Position numbers and translations under genes: made by a program. The notes beneath the pieces were generated by a model. It had not been told where the DNA came from. It was given only the letters and a program-made list of their open reading frames with translations, and made no database searches. From Paeniglutamicibacter terrestris (GTDB lineage: Bacteria > Actinomycetota > Actinomycetes > Actinomycetales > Micrococcaceae): a stretch of 64,000 nt of DNA. The DNA lies in the NCBI RefSeq assembly GCF_012271785.1, contig NZ_JAAWVT010000007.1:124001-188000 (forward strand). Reading direction: 5' to 3'. Positions 8,169-17,225 of the stretch are shown in pieces; position 1 is the stretch's first letter; the number at the start of each line of letters is the position of its first letter.

Positions 8169-8552
8169 CTACCGGGACTGCAAAGCGTGCAAGTACGGTC
8201 CCTCGGTGTCACTAAGCAGGATCTCACCGCGGGGTGATTCCTCCATGGCACCGAGAATTTCCAGAGACAGGTAGAAATCGTGGCTTGTACCGGCGCTGGT
8301 GTGAAGATCGGTGATCAGGAGACGCATCTTGGTCTCCAGCGTGGATTGCGTTGATTCGGTCCATTCCGGAATTACCCACGCCCCCCAAAGTAGCCCCCCA
8401 CCAGAAGTAGCAACGACTTGCTGCAAACCATCAGCGGAGAAGACGAGGGTTTGCAGCTGCATGTTGTTGACATAGGTGCACAAGAGCTGGGGTTCTGACT
8501 GGCGGACTTCTGTTTCGGTCCAATCAGGCCAATCAAAATTGATCTCAGGCAT
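8169..8552 (-). CDS. unknown protein
   Basis: 128 residues starting MPEINFDWPDWTETEVRQSE. It is acidic, with no membrane segment or known motif. I took the ATG at 8552 because AGGGGG lies 7 bases upstream; an ATG at 8576 lacks a site. No family was recognised. It stands alone on the minus strand, 250 bases away from the ArsR gene with which it converges. The gap 7917 to 8168 shows no gene or terminator. Confidence 0.6.
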   Translation of the reverse strand: MPEINFDWPDWTETEVRQSEPQLLCTYVNNMQLQTLVFSADGLQQVVATSGGGLLWGAWVIPEWTESTQSTLETKMRLLITDLHTSAGTSHDFYLSLEILGAMEESPRGEILLSDTEGPYLHALQSR

Positions 8553-8730
8553 TTTGTATCCCCCTAGATTGCGCATACGGATATGCTACTTGGCTGCCCA
8601 CGTCCCGCCGTGCCTGCCATCGCAGCGCTAGTGGACCGCGCAACCTGCCCCCTTTGCCAAATAGGGAACGGTTTGCGGTTATGGCGTAATTGTTCCGTGG
8701 TGGGCGAATTTGTCGGGGCCGTCTTCATAA

Positions 8731-9033
8731 TCACGGTTCGAGCATTGGGCTTGGCGGCAACGGCGTTTCCTCTCCGGTGGGCTCCTGCCCGTGCAGCCGG
8801 CACATTCCGATTACGCCTCCATAGTTGTATTCGACCCAGACCACTGCCTGGCGTCCATTCCTGTTGGCTTCCGCCCAGGCAAGGACGTCTTCCACGCACG
8901 CTGCGTTCTCGATCCGGTGCTCGCTGCTGTCGCAGTTTTCATTCCAGAAGTCCACGCGGTACACCGGAGTGAGGTCTTCTTCGCTGACATAGCGCGGATC
9001 AACGGGGGATATCTTCATGCTTTCCACACCCAT
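8731..9033 (-). CDS. small unknown protein
   Basis: 100 residues, or 95 if the start is the ATG at 9018 (MKISPVDPRYVSEEDL). The body contains YRVDFWNENCDSSEHRIENA and VLAWAEANRNGRQAVVWVEY, a soluble alpha/beta pattern. Small actinobacterial proteins of this type are known only as hypothetical. It lies between two other minus-strand genes without close coupling. Confidence 0.6.
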   Translation of the reverse strand: MGVESMKISPVDPRYVSEEDLTPVYRVDFWNENCDSSEHRIENAACVEDVLAWAEANRNGRQAVVWVEYNYGGVIGMCRLHGQEPTGEETPLPPSPMLEP

Positions 9034-9121
9034 GGTGACAATCTATCCCGATCGGGTGAATCATGCAGGAATCCTCTCACCGACCCGCAAGCCGGTCGTT
9101 CCATAGCGCAGGTGTCTTTCC

Positions 9122-9679
9122 TCAGAAGTCTCGGATGTGAAAGACAGATTTGAGGTTCAGCTGCCGCCGCGGCTGGCCCTCCTTAAGGTTGTCAATGAGA
9201 ACCGACGCTCCGATCCACGTGGCTCCGGTTTCCTCCACAAGTCGTTGCAGAGCCAGAAGCTGCCCGCCGGTGTCAATCAGATCGTCCACCGCAAGAACCC
9301 GGTCCCCGGCACGGATAAGGCCTTTGGGCAGACCCAGCTCAAGGTGGCGGTCTTTGTAATCAGGCGGGCTGGTGACCTTGACCCACGGATCGCTGTCGAA
9401 GGACGGTTCCGGATCTTTACGGACGGGGCAAAAACCAACACCGAGACTGGCTGCCGCAAGAACCCCGGTCAGGTGTCCACTGGCCGAAGGACCGATAACA
9501 ACGGTCGGAGAATCGAGGCGGAACGGCTCGCTAAGCAGGGCTCCGAGACCCGCCACAACGTCCGGTTCCCGCCACCAAGCAAAGAGATTGTAGTAGCGCC
9601 GGCCGGTCTCTGGACTGGTCTTCCACTCGAATAGTTCCGTCATACGGTGTCGGAGTTGTCTCGTATCAGCGGCGGTCAT
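9122..9679 (-). CDS. orphan phosphoribosyltransferase, type I fold
   Basis: 185 residues. The PRPP-binding signature RVLAVDDLIDTGGQ is at 127 to 140, with the two acidic residues at 132 and 133 and the following T-G-G loop. Upstream are a hydrophobic strand TVVIGPSASGHLTGVLAA and a flexible region with KDPEPSFDSD. These are features of adenine-type and other type I phosphoribosyltransferases, which transfer a base to PRPP. No purine or pyrimidine gene lies nearby, so the substrate is unknown. It may serve salvage or act on something less usual. Confidence 0.82.
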   Translation of the reverse strand: MTAADTRQLRHRMTELFEWKTSPETGRRYYNLFAWWREPDVVAGLGALLSEPFRLDSPTVVIGPSASGHLTGVLAAASLGVGFCPVRKDPEPSFDSDPWVKVTSPPDYKDRHLELGLPKGLIRAGDRVLAVDDLIDTGGQLLALQRLVEETGATWIGASVLIDNLKEGQPRRQLNLKSVFHIRDF

Positions 9680-11647
9680 GAGTCGAAGTCTATTTCACTC
9701 GTCATTTTCCTCTAAGGCGGCTGCACTGACTGTCCAAACTCCTATGCGTTGCGATTATGCGTTCGCAGGAGGAACCAGGTAGAGCGCCTCTTTTACTACC
9801 GAATCAATGGCGTCGTCCCATTAGGGGTCTGTCCGGATTGACAATTTGAACCGTCCCGATAGGGGGTCCGCTATCGGAACGCACCTGGGCCTGACCTGAA
9901 TGTTCGAGTCTTCTTGGATTCACAGGAAAGTCGAGTGTTCCGTAAGCCCCGTCCGGTGAAACGTCCGGTGATGGGGCCCTATGCGGGGCACGATTTGAAT
10001 CATTCCGAAGCCCTTCTCCGGGGGGATAGTGTCGACTGGGTTTGAGCGGGAGCAATGTGTCGGATCTGGGGGTTCCGGATACTCCAGCGCGTTTCCATTC
10101 CAGTGACTGAGTGGCCGGAGGCGACCTGGGGTATCCAGCCGTCTGTGATTTTTTGGCCACCTTCACCAGGAACGTTTCTGGATGAGGGGAGGAGCCGATA
10201 CGCCTCCAATTGAGAGTAAGCGATGGCGGAGGCGAGCATGACCATGGACGGATAGAGCACCGCAGCTAATTATGCTTGGACGTTTCCCTGTTGGGGGAGT
10301 GCCCGTGCTGGATGATGAGGCTCTTGAGGTGACGCGAGGCCGTGGTGATTTTCGGACAGTCACGGACGCTGAACTGATCACCTGAACCGGCTGTTCTCTC
10401 GCCCATCCAGAGTGCATATGCCGGGCCGAACAGGCGTTCGTGGGTTGTGTGGAAATCAACGTAGTTACCGGCGCCTTCGGCCAGCGTGCAGCGGTGACAT
10501 GCCGGAGTGAGGGTGGTGCGTTTTGGGAGACCGAATAGTTTTCTCGAAACCCAGTCTCGGGGTGTCGGCCGGCCAATTGCGCCATCGCCAGCATGAGGAC
10601 GTCTGGTTCCGTTTGTGTTCATTCGGAGAGGTTGCATGTCCATGGACGCGCCGGGAATACCTGAGAGCTATCATCAGTTCGCCGTGGCGAAGCAGGTTCG
10701 CGGCGCTGACACGGCAAACGAACGAACGCGTAGTTTCATTCTGGAAATGGCGCAGAGGAATCGGCAGCGGACGACAGACTCCACCCTGTGACATTGGCCC
10801 GGCGAACAAAGTAGTCCGGAACGTTCTACGCCTAGGGGAGCGGCACCGGAAGCTTGATCTTGAACGGCTGGGACGATATCCCCGTGACGGTGGCATAGAA
10901 GTGCCAGACGTTTCAGGTGGATTCTTTCTGACCAAGATTCAAAGCCGACACGCCGCCCGATGGAAGCGCGTCAAGAGAGGACTGCGATGTTTCGATGGTC
11001 CTTGTGGGCAGCAACGTGGCGAATCGGCTGTGAGTACTCGGAGTCTGTCGCCTATCAAAGTGCCATGAGGTCGTTGGTTGTGACGGAGGAAATCCGCTCG
11101 CTGAAGATCAGGGAGCCGACTGGCTACTTGGGCCCGGGCTCAACGTCGTGTGCCAACAACGCCCGCCCCATGGCAATCAGTGCCATGAGTAAACTCCCAG
11201 TTGTTTCGGGTGCATTTGTCTCATCGCACCCGAAACAACTGGGAGTAGAGAGATTTCCTCGTCTGTAATGAGGCAAGACAAATGGCGGGCAGCCTGGGGT
11301 TGGTTGAGGAGGGGTCCCAAAACGCTACTTGACATAATGTAGATTATCGGCGAACCGTATACATATCTAAAAGTGGTGATTTTCGGGTTTTTCCAGATTG
11401 ATCCTAAGCTCAAGTTTTCATGTTCCAACGGATGGTTTTGCCGTGATTTCGGGGCGTTGCAGCTCTGGAGCTCGAGCGCACCCGAAATTTTCCGTCACGC
11501 GTCAGCTGGCCGACCGAGCAGCGAACGCTGGTTCTGGATTCTCGCGGCGCAGGAGATTGATGGGCTGGCACGATAGATAGGCTCGAAATTACGAAGTAAC
11601 TCTGGGAAATCCTGTCTCCCACCCGGCTGGCCGCCAGATAAGAATGA
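9680..11647. other. 2-kb stretch without convincing genes
   Basis: All frames over 120 codons here (for example 10266 to 10643 minus and 10523 to 11068 plus) overlap each other, lack ribosome sites and show no domain. The composition looks like decayed coding sequence rather than a designed regulatory region. The one clear structure is the 21-bp inverted repeat at 11193 to 11246. The stretch marks the boundary between the accessory segment and the core genes starting at zapE. Confidence 0.5.
11193..11246. repeat. perfect 21-bp inverted repeat, 12-base loop
   Basis: The left arm 11193 to 11213 begins ACTCCCAGTTGTTTCGGG; the right arm 11226 to 11246 is its exact reverse complement. No T-run follows on either side, so it is not a typical terminator. 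It could be two transposon ends left face to face, a small MITE-like element or an RNA hairpin. Confidence 0.7.
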
Positions 11648-11698
11648 CCTGACATAACTACTTTGCACCAAGTTTTGGCACTTGCATAGTTATTCAGG
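11648..11698. promoter_or_regulatory. imperfect inverted repeat upstream of zapE
   Basis: CCTGACATAACTA at 11648 to 11660 pairs with TAGTTATTCAGG at 11687 to 11698, leaving one unpaired base. It ends 12 bases before the zapE ATG, where an operator or 5' leader hairpin would lie. Confidence 0.35.
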
Positions 11699-11710
11699 GA
11701 AACTCGATGT

Positions 11711-12919
11711 ATGTCATCACCCAAACCGTTCAACTGGAAATCAACTCTCCAGGCAACGAGCCGACAGCAAGGCGACGAAATGCTGTGCGCCATCTCGGCC
11801 CAAGCAGCATCCGATGCTCTGGATCTCGATGCTAGCCAGCTTGAAACGATTGACTTGCTGGTCGGTAGCGCTCTCGGTCATCTTGATCCCGTGCATGGCT
11901 CCCCAACCAAAAACAACGTTTATCTCTGGGGGCCGCCAGGGCGGGGTAAAACTTGGCTCCTTGGCGCATTTTTTGAGGCACTGCCGATCGAAAGCAAGCT
12001 GCGCGTTCACTTTCACGACTTCTTCAGAGACCTCCATGCCACAGCCCACAAGGCCACAGCAGACGCCATGAAAGAGATCGAAATCTCGGACACTGTGGGC
12101 GTAAAACGCGGAAATCCCGATCGTGTTGCTGCACGCACCAGCGCCATAGAACGATCCATCCACAGCATCCTGGGCAACGTGGAGGTACTGTGCTTCGACG
12201 AGTTCCATTGCAACGATCCCGGCGACGCCATGTTGCTAGCCCGCACGGTGAAGTACATTGTTGAGCGCGGCATTTTGCTGATTACCACCTCAAATTACCC
12301 ACCGGAGGAACTGCTCGCCGACGAGTATTATCACCACCTGGTGATGCCGACGATTACCATGATCCGCAGCGAAATGACGGTTCATGAACTCGATGCACAA
12401 CGCGACTACCGAACCCTTGATCGTGCCGAGGATGACCGTGTGGGTTTCAGCAGGGGAAACGTGCTGCATTCCTGGGATAAGGAGATTCTTGCAACCCGCG
12501 GCCTGGTGCAACCGGAGACCAACGATGCAACATTCCTGACACCAACAAGCCACCAGATCAGGGTGCTACGCATTACCGGCCGGCAAATCTGGTTCGACTT
12601 TTCGGATCTGTGCGAGGCGTTAACCTCAACGCTTGACTACCTGAAACTCGCTCAAGACTATGACCACTGGATCATCTCCGATGTACCGAGTGCGGAGCGC
12701 ATGACACCCTTTGGGCTACGCCGGATGGCCAACGCCATTGACGTCCTTTACGACCAGCAGATCCGCCTCGATCTGATAACTGCGGAAAACTTCACCGATT
12801 CCTTTACCCAGCTGCCTGAACTCGAGGCCTCCCGGTTGCACAGCCGTATCAACGCCTTGAATCCCGCCGATGATCAAGCGCTCACCACCATCACCACCCT
12901 GGAAGGATCCGCAGTATGA
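11711..12919 (+). CDS. zapE: ZapE/AFG1-type cell division ATPase
   Basis: 402 residues of the AFG1-like P-loop family. Walker A GPPGRGKT is at 74 to 81, Walker B VLCFDEF about residue 160, and the sensor-1 strand ILLITTSNYPPEEL follows. In E. coli ZapE associates with the Z-ring and helps constriction under stress; the mitochondrial relative AFG1 works in protein quality control. The C-terminal part (RQIWFDFSDLCEA) is also typical. The stop overlaps the start of the peptide deformylase gene by four bases, so the two are translated together. The family is firm, the role in this organism inferred. Confidence 0.9.
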   Translation: MSSPKPFNWKSTLQATSRQQGDEMLCAISAQAASDALDLDASQLETIDLLVGSALGHLDPVHGSPTKNNVYLWGPPGRGKTWLLGAFFEALPIESKLRVHFHDFFRDLHATAHKATADAMKEIEISDTVGVKRGNPDRVAARTSAIERSIHSILGNVEVLCFDEFHCNDPGDAMLLARTVKYIVERGILLITTSNYPPEELLADEYYHHLVMPTITMIRSEMTVHELDAQRDYRTLDRAEDDRVGFSRGNVLHSWDKEILATRGLVQPETNDATFLTPTSHQIRVLRITGRQIWFDFSDLCEALTSTLDYLKLAQDYDHWIISDVPSAERMTPFGLRRMANAIDVLYDQQIRLDLITAENFTDSFTQLPELEASRLHSRINALNPADDQALTTITTLEGSAV

Positions 12920-13581
12920 ACCAGCACCACGAAGCAGCCGTTTCCGAGGTCTACTCCCCCGAACTGATTCGTTCGGAGGTCATTCGACTGGTAGAGCTCC
13001 ATGAATCGGGCGTGCTTCCGCCGATCGTTCAGCTGGGCCACCCCGTACTGCGCATGGCTGCTACACCCTTCACCGACCAACTGGAACCAGAATTACTGCG
13101 GATGCTGCTGGACATCATGCGGATGGTCATGATCGATGCCCCGGGTGTTGGCCTAGCCGCTCCTCAAATTGGCATCCCGCTGCGCCTGGCGGTGCTGGAA
13201 GATCTTTATGAGACCGACCCAGAGGTTGCTGCGGCCAGAGAGCGCGAGCCCTTGGAGTACCTCGAAATCATCAATCCACACTACGTTCAGCTCGGTGATC
13301 CCATGGCGGCGTTCTACGAAGGTTGCCTCTCCTTTAACGGCTACCAGGCCGTGGTAGAGCGTCCCGCGGAGATCGCCACCACCTTTACCGACGCCAACGG
13401 AATCGCACACACGCGAAACTTCTCCGGTTGGCAGGCACGAATCTTCCAGCACGAGACCGACCACCTCGACGGCACCGTATACATCGACAAGGCACTGACC
13501 AGGTCACTATGCGCTAATCACGAGTACCCACGTTGGGCGAACCCCAGCATCGACGAGGCACGCACGGGACTAAACTTCTAG
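12916..13581 (+). CDS. def: peptide deformylase
   Basis: 221 residues, somewhat longer than the typical 170 to 200 because of an N-terminal extension of about 35 residues. All three family motifs are present: GVGLAAPQIG at 77 to 86, EGCLS with the metal-binding Cys137, and QHETDHLDG with His179, Glu180 and His183. The enzyme removes the formyl group from the first Met of new proteins, using Fe(II) or a similar metal. It overlaps zapE in an ATGA junction. Its end overlaps the convergent S9 peptidase gene by 12 bases, so there is no room for a terminator between them. Confidence 0.95.
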   Translation: MNQHHEAAVSEVYSPELIRSEVIRLVELHESGVLPPIVQLGHPVLRMAATPFTDQLEPELLRMLLDIMRMVMIDAPGVGLAAPQIGIPLRLAVLEDLYETDPEVAAAREREPLEYLEIINPHYVQLGDPMAAFYEGCLSFNGYQAVVERPAEIATTFTDANGIAHTRNFSGWQARIFQHETDHLDGTVYIDKALTRSLCANHEYPRWANPSIDEARTGLNF

Positions 13582-15621
13582 GCTCACCGAGGTGGTTTCC
13601 GCAGCCGTGGAAACCGGCAGGAAACGAGCAAACCAGGCAAGAATTTCCTCAAAGCGCTGCCGCCGATGCCAGGGTGTACCAGCACGACTCAGTCCGTGGC
13701 TTTCCCCCGGGAATAGCACAAACTCCGTGGTGACCCCGAGCTGTTTCAATCCCACGTAGTAACGCTGCGCCTGTTCCAGCGGGCAACGGTAATCACCCTC
13801 TGAATGCATGATCAGGGTGGGAGTACGCACGTTTTTTAAGGCGGCCATCGGCGACTGAGCAGCGATGGCCGCCGGATCAGATCCGGTGTAGGCGTCGGCA
13901 AAGAACCAGCCAATGTCGCTGGTGCCGACAAAGGACGCCGGATCAAGGAAGCCACGCTCCACCATGGCCGCGGCGAAACGATGCTCATGGGCGATGGTGA
14001 ACGCCGTCAGATAACCACCGTAGGAACCGCCCAAGATTCCCACACGATCCGCATCCAATGCCGGATCTGCGGCACACGCGCCATCAAGGAATGCCAGCAC
14101 GTCGTCCTTGTCTAGCGTTCCCATGGCTTGCCGGATGGCCAGTCCGTGGTCACGTCCGTAGCTGGCGCTACCTCGGGGATTGCATTGCAGGACCGCATAG
14201 CCTGCCGCGGTGTAGACCTGTGTCTCATCAAAGTAGCTGGGGCCGTACTGCGAAAACGGCCCACCATGAATATTGAGCAGCACCGGATGCGGTCCGGGAC
14301 CTTGCGGCAAGTGAATCCACCCGTGGACCGGATATCCGTCAGGTGCGTTGAATGTCGCCTCCTGCGGTGCGCTAAACGCCGTTTCACGGTTCAGCTCGGC
14401 CGCGAAGTCGGTTAGCTGTCGCAGGTGTTCACCCTCCACGATTGAGCACTCCCCCGGTGAGGAGACCAAAGAATGCGAGACCAGCACAACATCGGCTCGG
14501 GCTGCCGCCGCGTGGATGAAGATCTGCCCCTGCACCAGGACCGAGTTGTTGCCGGTTTTGGTAATGAGATGCAGTTCTCCGGTCCCGCGTACCCGGGCCA
14601 GCGCCAATACACCGGTGGGTCCGTGAGGCACCAACGCGTCACATTCCGTGTAGTCGACAGCTTCTATATTGGTGTGCACCAGAGCCTCGGATTGGGCAAC
14701 GGCCTGGGCCGCAACGGAGCAGACCGCTGTCTGCTTGGCCAAGAAATCGACACCGGAGGACCCCACATGCTGACCGAGCACAAAAAGTGTGGATCCGTCG
14801 TTGCTGAAGCGCGGCGCACGGTAGGTCCACGTAGAGTCCGCGGTACCCAGCACACTTTCGGGTTCAGCGTCGGCTTCTCCATGGCTAGGCACCCGGTAAA
14901 TCTGAGTTCTCAAATCTCCGTCTTGGCCGGGGTGAAGGGCTGCGGCAAAGTAGATCCAAGCGCCATCTGGGCTGAAGCACTGATCGTTGACGTCGTTTTG
15001 TGCTGTGGCGCGTTTGGTGAGCGTGGGTAACCCATCCGGCGCTGTTCCCTCTTTTTCTGCGGCTCGTCCACGCGGTGCGATAAAGGGCTCGCCACCGAGT
15101 TTCGGAACGCTCAACGTGAAGAGCTCCTGGATTTTGTCGTGGGTGAAACCCACCCCATCTCCGCGGTAATTCAGCGTGGAAATGTGTCGCGGTGCCTCGG
15201 CCCCGGGTCCAACTCCCTGGGTCGAACCGTAGCGCCCTGGCTCCGGTGTGCGGGAAATGAGGGCGATTTCCGTGCCATCTGGTGCCCAGCTGAAGGACCC
15301 TACGCCCAAGAGCCGATCGGTCAGGAGCATTGGTTCGCCGCCTGACGCCTCCACGATGGCCAGTTGAGAGACACCCTTGGCATCCGCTCGCAGGAAGGCG
15401 ATGGTGCTTCCGTCGGGTGAATATTGCGGTTGGCTATCTGCCTCACCGCGCGTCAGTCGCCGCGGTGGCCGTGACTGGTCAAGTTCGACTTGCCACAGCT
15501 GTCCGGTGTAGGAATCGGTGCCGAAGTTCGGACGTGAGGCCGACACAACGGCACGTGTGCCGTCGGGCGAGATGCTTGGCGCCGATACAGTAGTCAGTAG
15601 TTCTAGTTGCTCTGGTTTCAC
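13570..15621 (-). CDS. S9-family prolyl oligopeptidase / acylaminoacyl peptidase
   Basis: 683 residues. The N-terminal two thirds form a WD40-like beta-propeller with repeated units such as SPDGTRAVVS, SPDGSTIAFL and SPDGAWIYFA. The C-terminal alpha/beta-hydrolase domain starts at PHPVLLNIHGGPFSQYGPSY. The nucleophile is the Ser in GGSYGGYLT. The Asp is likely in MHSEGDYRCP and the His in GESHGLSRAG. There is no signal peptide, so it is cytosolic and probably cleaves short peptides or N-acylated residues. It is convergent with def and divergent from the methyltransferase gene 40 bases away. Confidence 0.9.
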   Translation of the reverse strand: MKPEQLELLTTVSAPSISPDGTRAVVSASRPNFGTDSYTGQLWQVELDQSRPPRRLTRGEADSQPQYSPDGSTIAFLRADAKGVSQLAIVEASGGEPMLLTDRLLGVGSFSWAPDGTEIALISRTPEPGRYGSTQGVGPGAEAPRHISTLNYRGDGVGFTHDKIQELFTLSVPKLGGEPFIAPRGRAAEKEGTAPDGLPTLTKRATAQNDVNDQCFSPDGAWIYFAAALHPGQDGDLRTQIYRVPSHGEADAEPESVLGTADSTWTYRAPRFSNDGSTLFVLGQHVGSSGVDFLAKQTAVCSVAAQAVAQSEALVHTNIEAVDYTECDALVPHGPTGVLALARVRGTGELHLITKTGNNSVLVQGQIFIHAAAARADVVLVSHSLVSSPGECSIVEGEHLRQLTDFAAELNRETAFSAPQEATFNAPDGYPVHGWIHLPQGPGPHPVLLNIHGGPFSQYGPSYFDETQVYTAAGYAVLQCNPRGSASYGRDHGLAIRQAMGTLDKDDVLAFLDGACAADPALDADRVGILGGSYGGYLTAFTIAHEHRFAAAMVERGFLDPASFVGTSDIGWFFADAYTGSDPAAIAAQSPMAALKNVRTPTLIMHSEGDYRCPLEQAQRYYVGLKQLGVTTEFVLFPGESHGLSRAGTPWHRRQRFEEILAWFARFLPVSTAAETTSVSLEV

Positions 15622-15661
15622 AGCGCTAGCCTATCGAAGTCACCTGAGACAAAGGACACAC

Positions 15662-16534
15662 GTGCAGCAGCAATCGACTCTCGACCAGGGACTTCGTTGC
15701 CCCATCTGCGTTCTGGCGCTGCACCTGCATTCCGAGCCGGGGGCTGGTGCACGACTGGCCTGTGCGAATGGCCATCGATTTGATGCGGCCAAACAGGGCT
15801 ACTTCAACCTGTTAACCGGCAAGGGTACGAACTTTAAGGAAGACGGTGCGGACATGGTGGCGGCCAGAGCATCTTTCCTAGACGCCGGTCACTACGAATC
15901 CCTCGCCGAGGCGCTGGGACACAGAGTGCGTACCGCCCTGCGACATGAGGAGAACCCGCGGATCCTCGATGCTGGCGCCGGTACCGGCTACTACCTCAGG
16001 CAGGTGCTTGCCGCACTTCCGAGCACCCAAGAGGCCACGGCCGTCGCCCTCGACATCTCCCGCTACGCCATGCGGCGGGCGGCCAAGGTTCCTGACACTC
16101 TAGCTTTGGTCTGGGACTTATGGCGCGATCTGCCGATCGACGACGAGAGCTTTGACCTGCTTCTGAACATCTTCTCCCCACACAACGGCACCGAATTCGC
16201 CCGAGTACTCCGCCCCGGGGGTACCGCCCTCGTTGTCACGCCGCTTCCCGAGCACCTCGCCGAGGGGGCCGAACTTTTGGGACTGCTGGGCATCGCCGAA
16301 GACAAAGCAGCAGGCGTCGTGAGCTCCATGGGTGAAGGATTCACGCTTCGGGCCACCGAAGAGGTGCTCATCCCCCTAGTACTGGGTGAAACGCCAGCCT
16401 TCGAGCTGGCCATGATGGGTCCGGCCGGTCATCACCTCAATGCCCAAGTACTGCGTGACAAGCTGTCCGGTGAGAACACACCGGTGCTTCTTACCGCAGC
16501 CTTCCGGATCCAAGAATTCCGCCGGAACGACTAA
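15662..16534 (+). CDS. RlmA-type 23S rRNA guanine-N1 methyltransferase
   Basis: 290 residues from a GTG at 15662 with AAAGGA five bases upstream. The N-terminus has a zinc site: CPIC, then a Cys and His in ACANGHRFDAAKQGYFNLL. This is diagnostic for RlmA proteins. The SAM-binding motif is ILDAGAGTGYYL. RlmA(I) methylates G745 and RlmA(II) (TlrB) methylates G748 in 23S rRNA; TlrB gives resistance to tylosin-like macrolides. Which position is modified here cannot be told from the sequence. The upstream in-frame extension overlaps the divergent peptidase gene and is not likely translated. Confidence 0.85.
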   Translation: MQQQSTLDQGLRCPICVLALHLHSEPGAGARLACANGHRFDAAKQGYFNLLTGKGTNFKEDGADMVAARASFLDAGHYESLAEALGHRVRTALRHEENPRILDAGAGTGYYLRQVLAALPSTQEATAVALDISRYAMRRAAKVPDTLALVWDLWRDLPIDDESFDLLLNIFSPHNGTEFARVLRPGGTALVVTPLPEHLAEGAELLGLLGIAEDKAAGVVSSMGEGFTLRATEEVLIPLVLGETPAFELAMMGPAGHHLNAQVLRDKLSGENTPVLLTAAFRIQEFRRND

Positions 16535-16694
16535 CGCTTCCCTGATCTCTAACAAGCAGTTCAAGGATGGAGGGAGGCGCTGATATCACCGACAATGTCC
16601 TCCAATGTGCTGACGCGTTTTCAACCACCCATCAGGCATGATGGAGTACACGAGGTTGGTGTGGATCCAACGCATCCGGACTTGAGGGGTAAAA

Positions 16695-17162
16695 ATGTAT
16701 GACTGGCTCATAACCAACGCTTGGGTGGTTTGGTTGGCGCTGTTCCTCTTGTTGGCCATCATCGAAATGATCTCCCTGGACCTGTACTTCATCATGTTGG
16801 GTGTCGGGGCATTAGGCGGTGTGACCGTCGCTTTGCTGGGTGGGGAATTCTGGTTGCAGGTAGTGGTCTTCTCCGTTGTGTCACTTCTGATGATCATGCT
16901 GGTGAGACCCATTGCCCTGCGGCACTTGCGCAAGGATCCCGAGGGGCTGCGCACCAACATGGACCGACTCATCGGCGAAGATGCTCTGGTGCTCGAGCCC
17001 ACGTCAAGGATGAACGGACGAGCCAAGATTGGCGGCGAAACGTGGTCGGCTCGCACCGACGACGAGGTTGCCCTGCAGCCCGGGACCTACGGGTCCGTGA
17101 TTCGTATTGATGGCGCAACTGCCTACATCACCCTGCGCACAACGATGCCCGAGCTGGACTAA
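16695..17162 (+). CDS. NfeD-like membrane protein
   Basis: 155 residues with two or three hydrophobic segments in the first 75 (WVVWLALFLLLAIIEMISLD, then LYFIMLGVGALGG and VVVFSVVSLLMIMLV). A C-terminal OB-fold domain of about 75 residues follows, beginning MDRLIGEDALVLEP. Short NfeD proteins of this type partner with SPFH/stomatin proteins in membrane microdomains. Here the partner gene follows after 63 bases, so an operon is likely. Confidence 0.87.
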   Translation: MYDWLITNAWVVWLALFLLLAIIEMISLDLYFIMLGVGALGGVTVALLGGEFWLQVVVFSVVSLLMIMLVRPIALRHLRKDPEGLRTNMDRLIGEDALVLEPTSRMNGRAKIGGETWSARTDDEVALQPGTYGSVIRIDGATAYITLRTTMPELD

Positions 17163-17225
17163 AGCACTTCACCACAAGTTTTCGGCGTCGTCACAGATGG
17201 CGCCCCAACGAAAGAGAGAGAAGAG

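Noticed and set aside
10523-11068. Plus-strand frame of 181 codons in the geneless segment
   Set aside because: There is no ribosome site, no domain, and other frames of similar length overlap it on both strands.
11329-11360. TTGACA with an ATAAT/ATTAT dyad as a zapE promoter
   Set aside because: No -10 box lies 16 to 19 bases downstream and the distance to zapE is about 380 bases.
15518-15661. N-terminal extension of the RlmA-type gene
   Set aside because: It is antisense to the start of the S9 peptidase gene; the GTG at 15662 has a good ribosome site and begins just before the zinc-binding motif.
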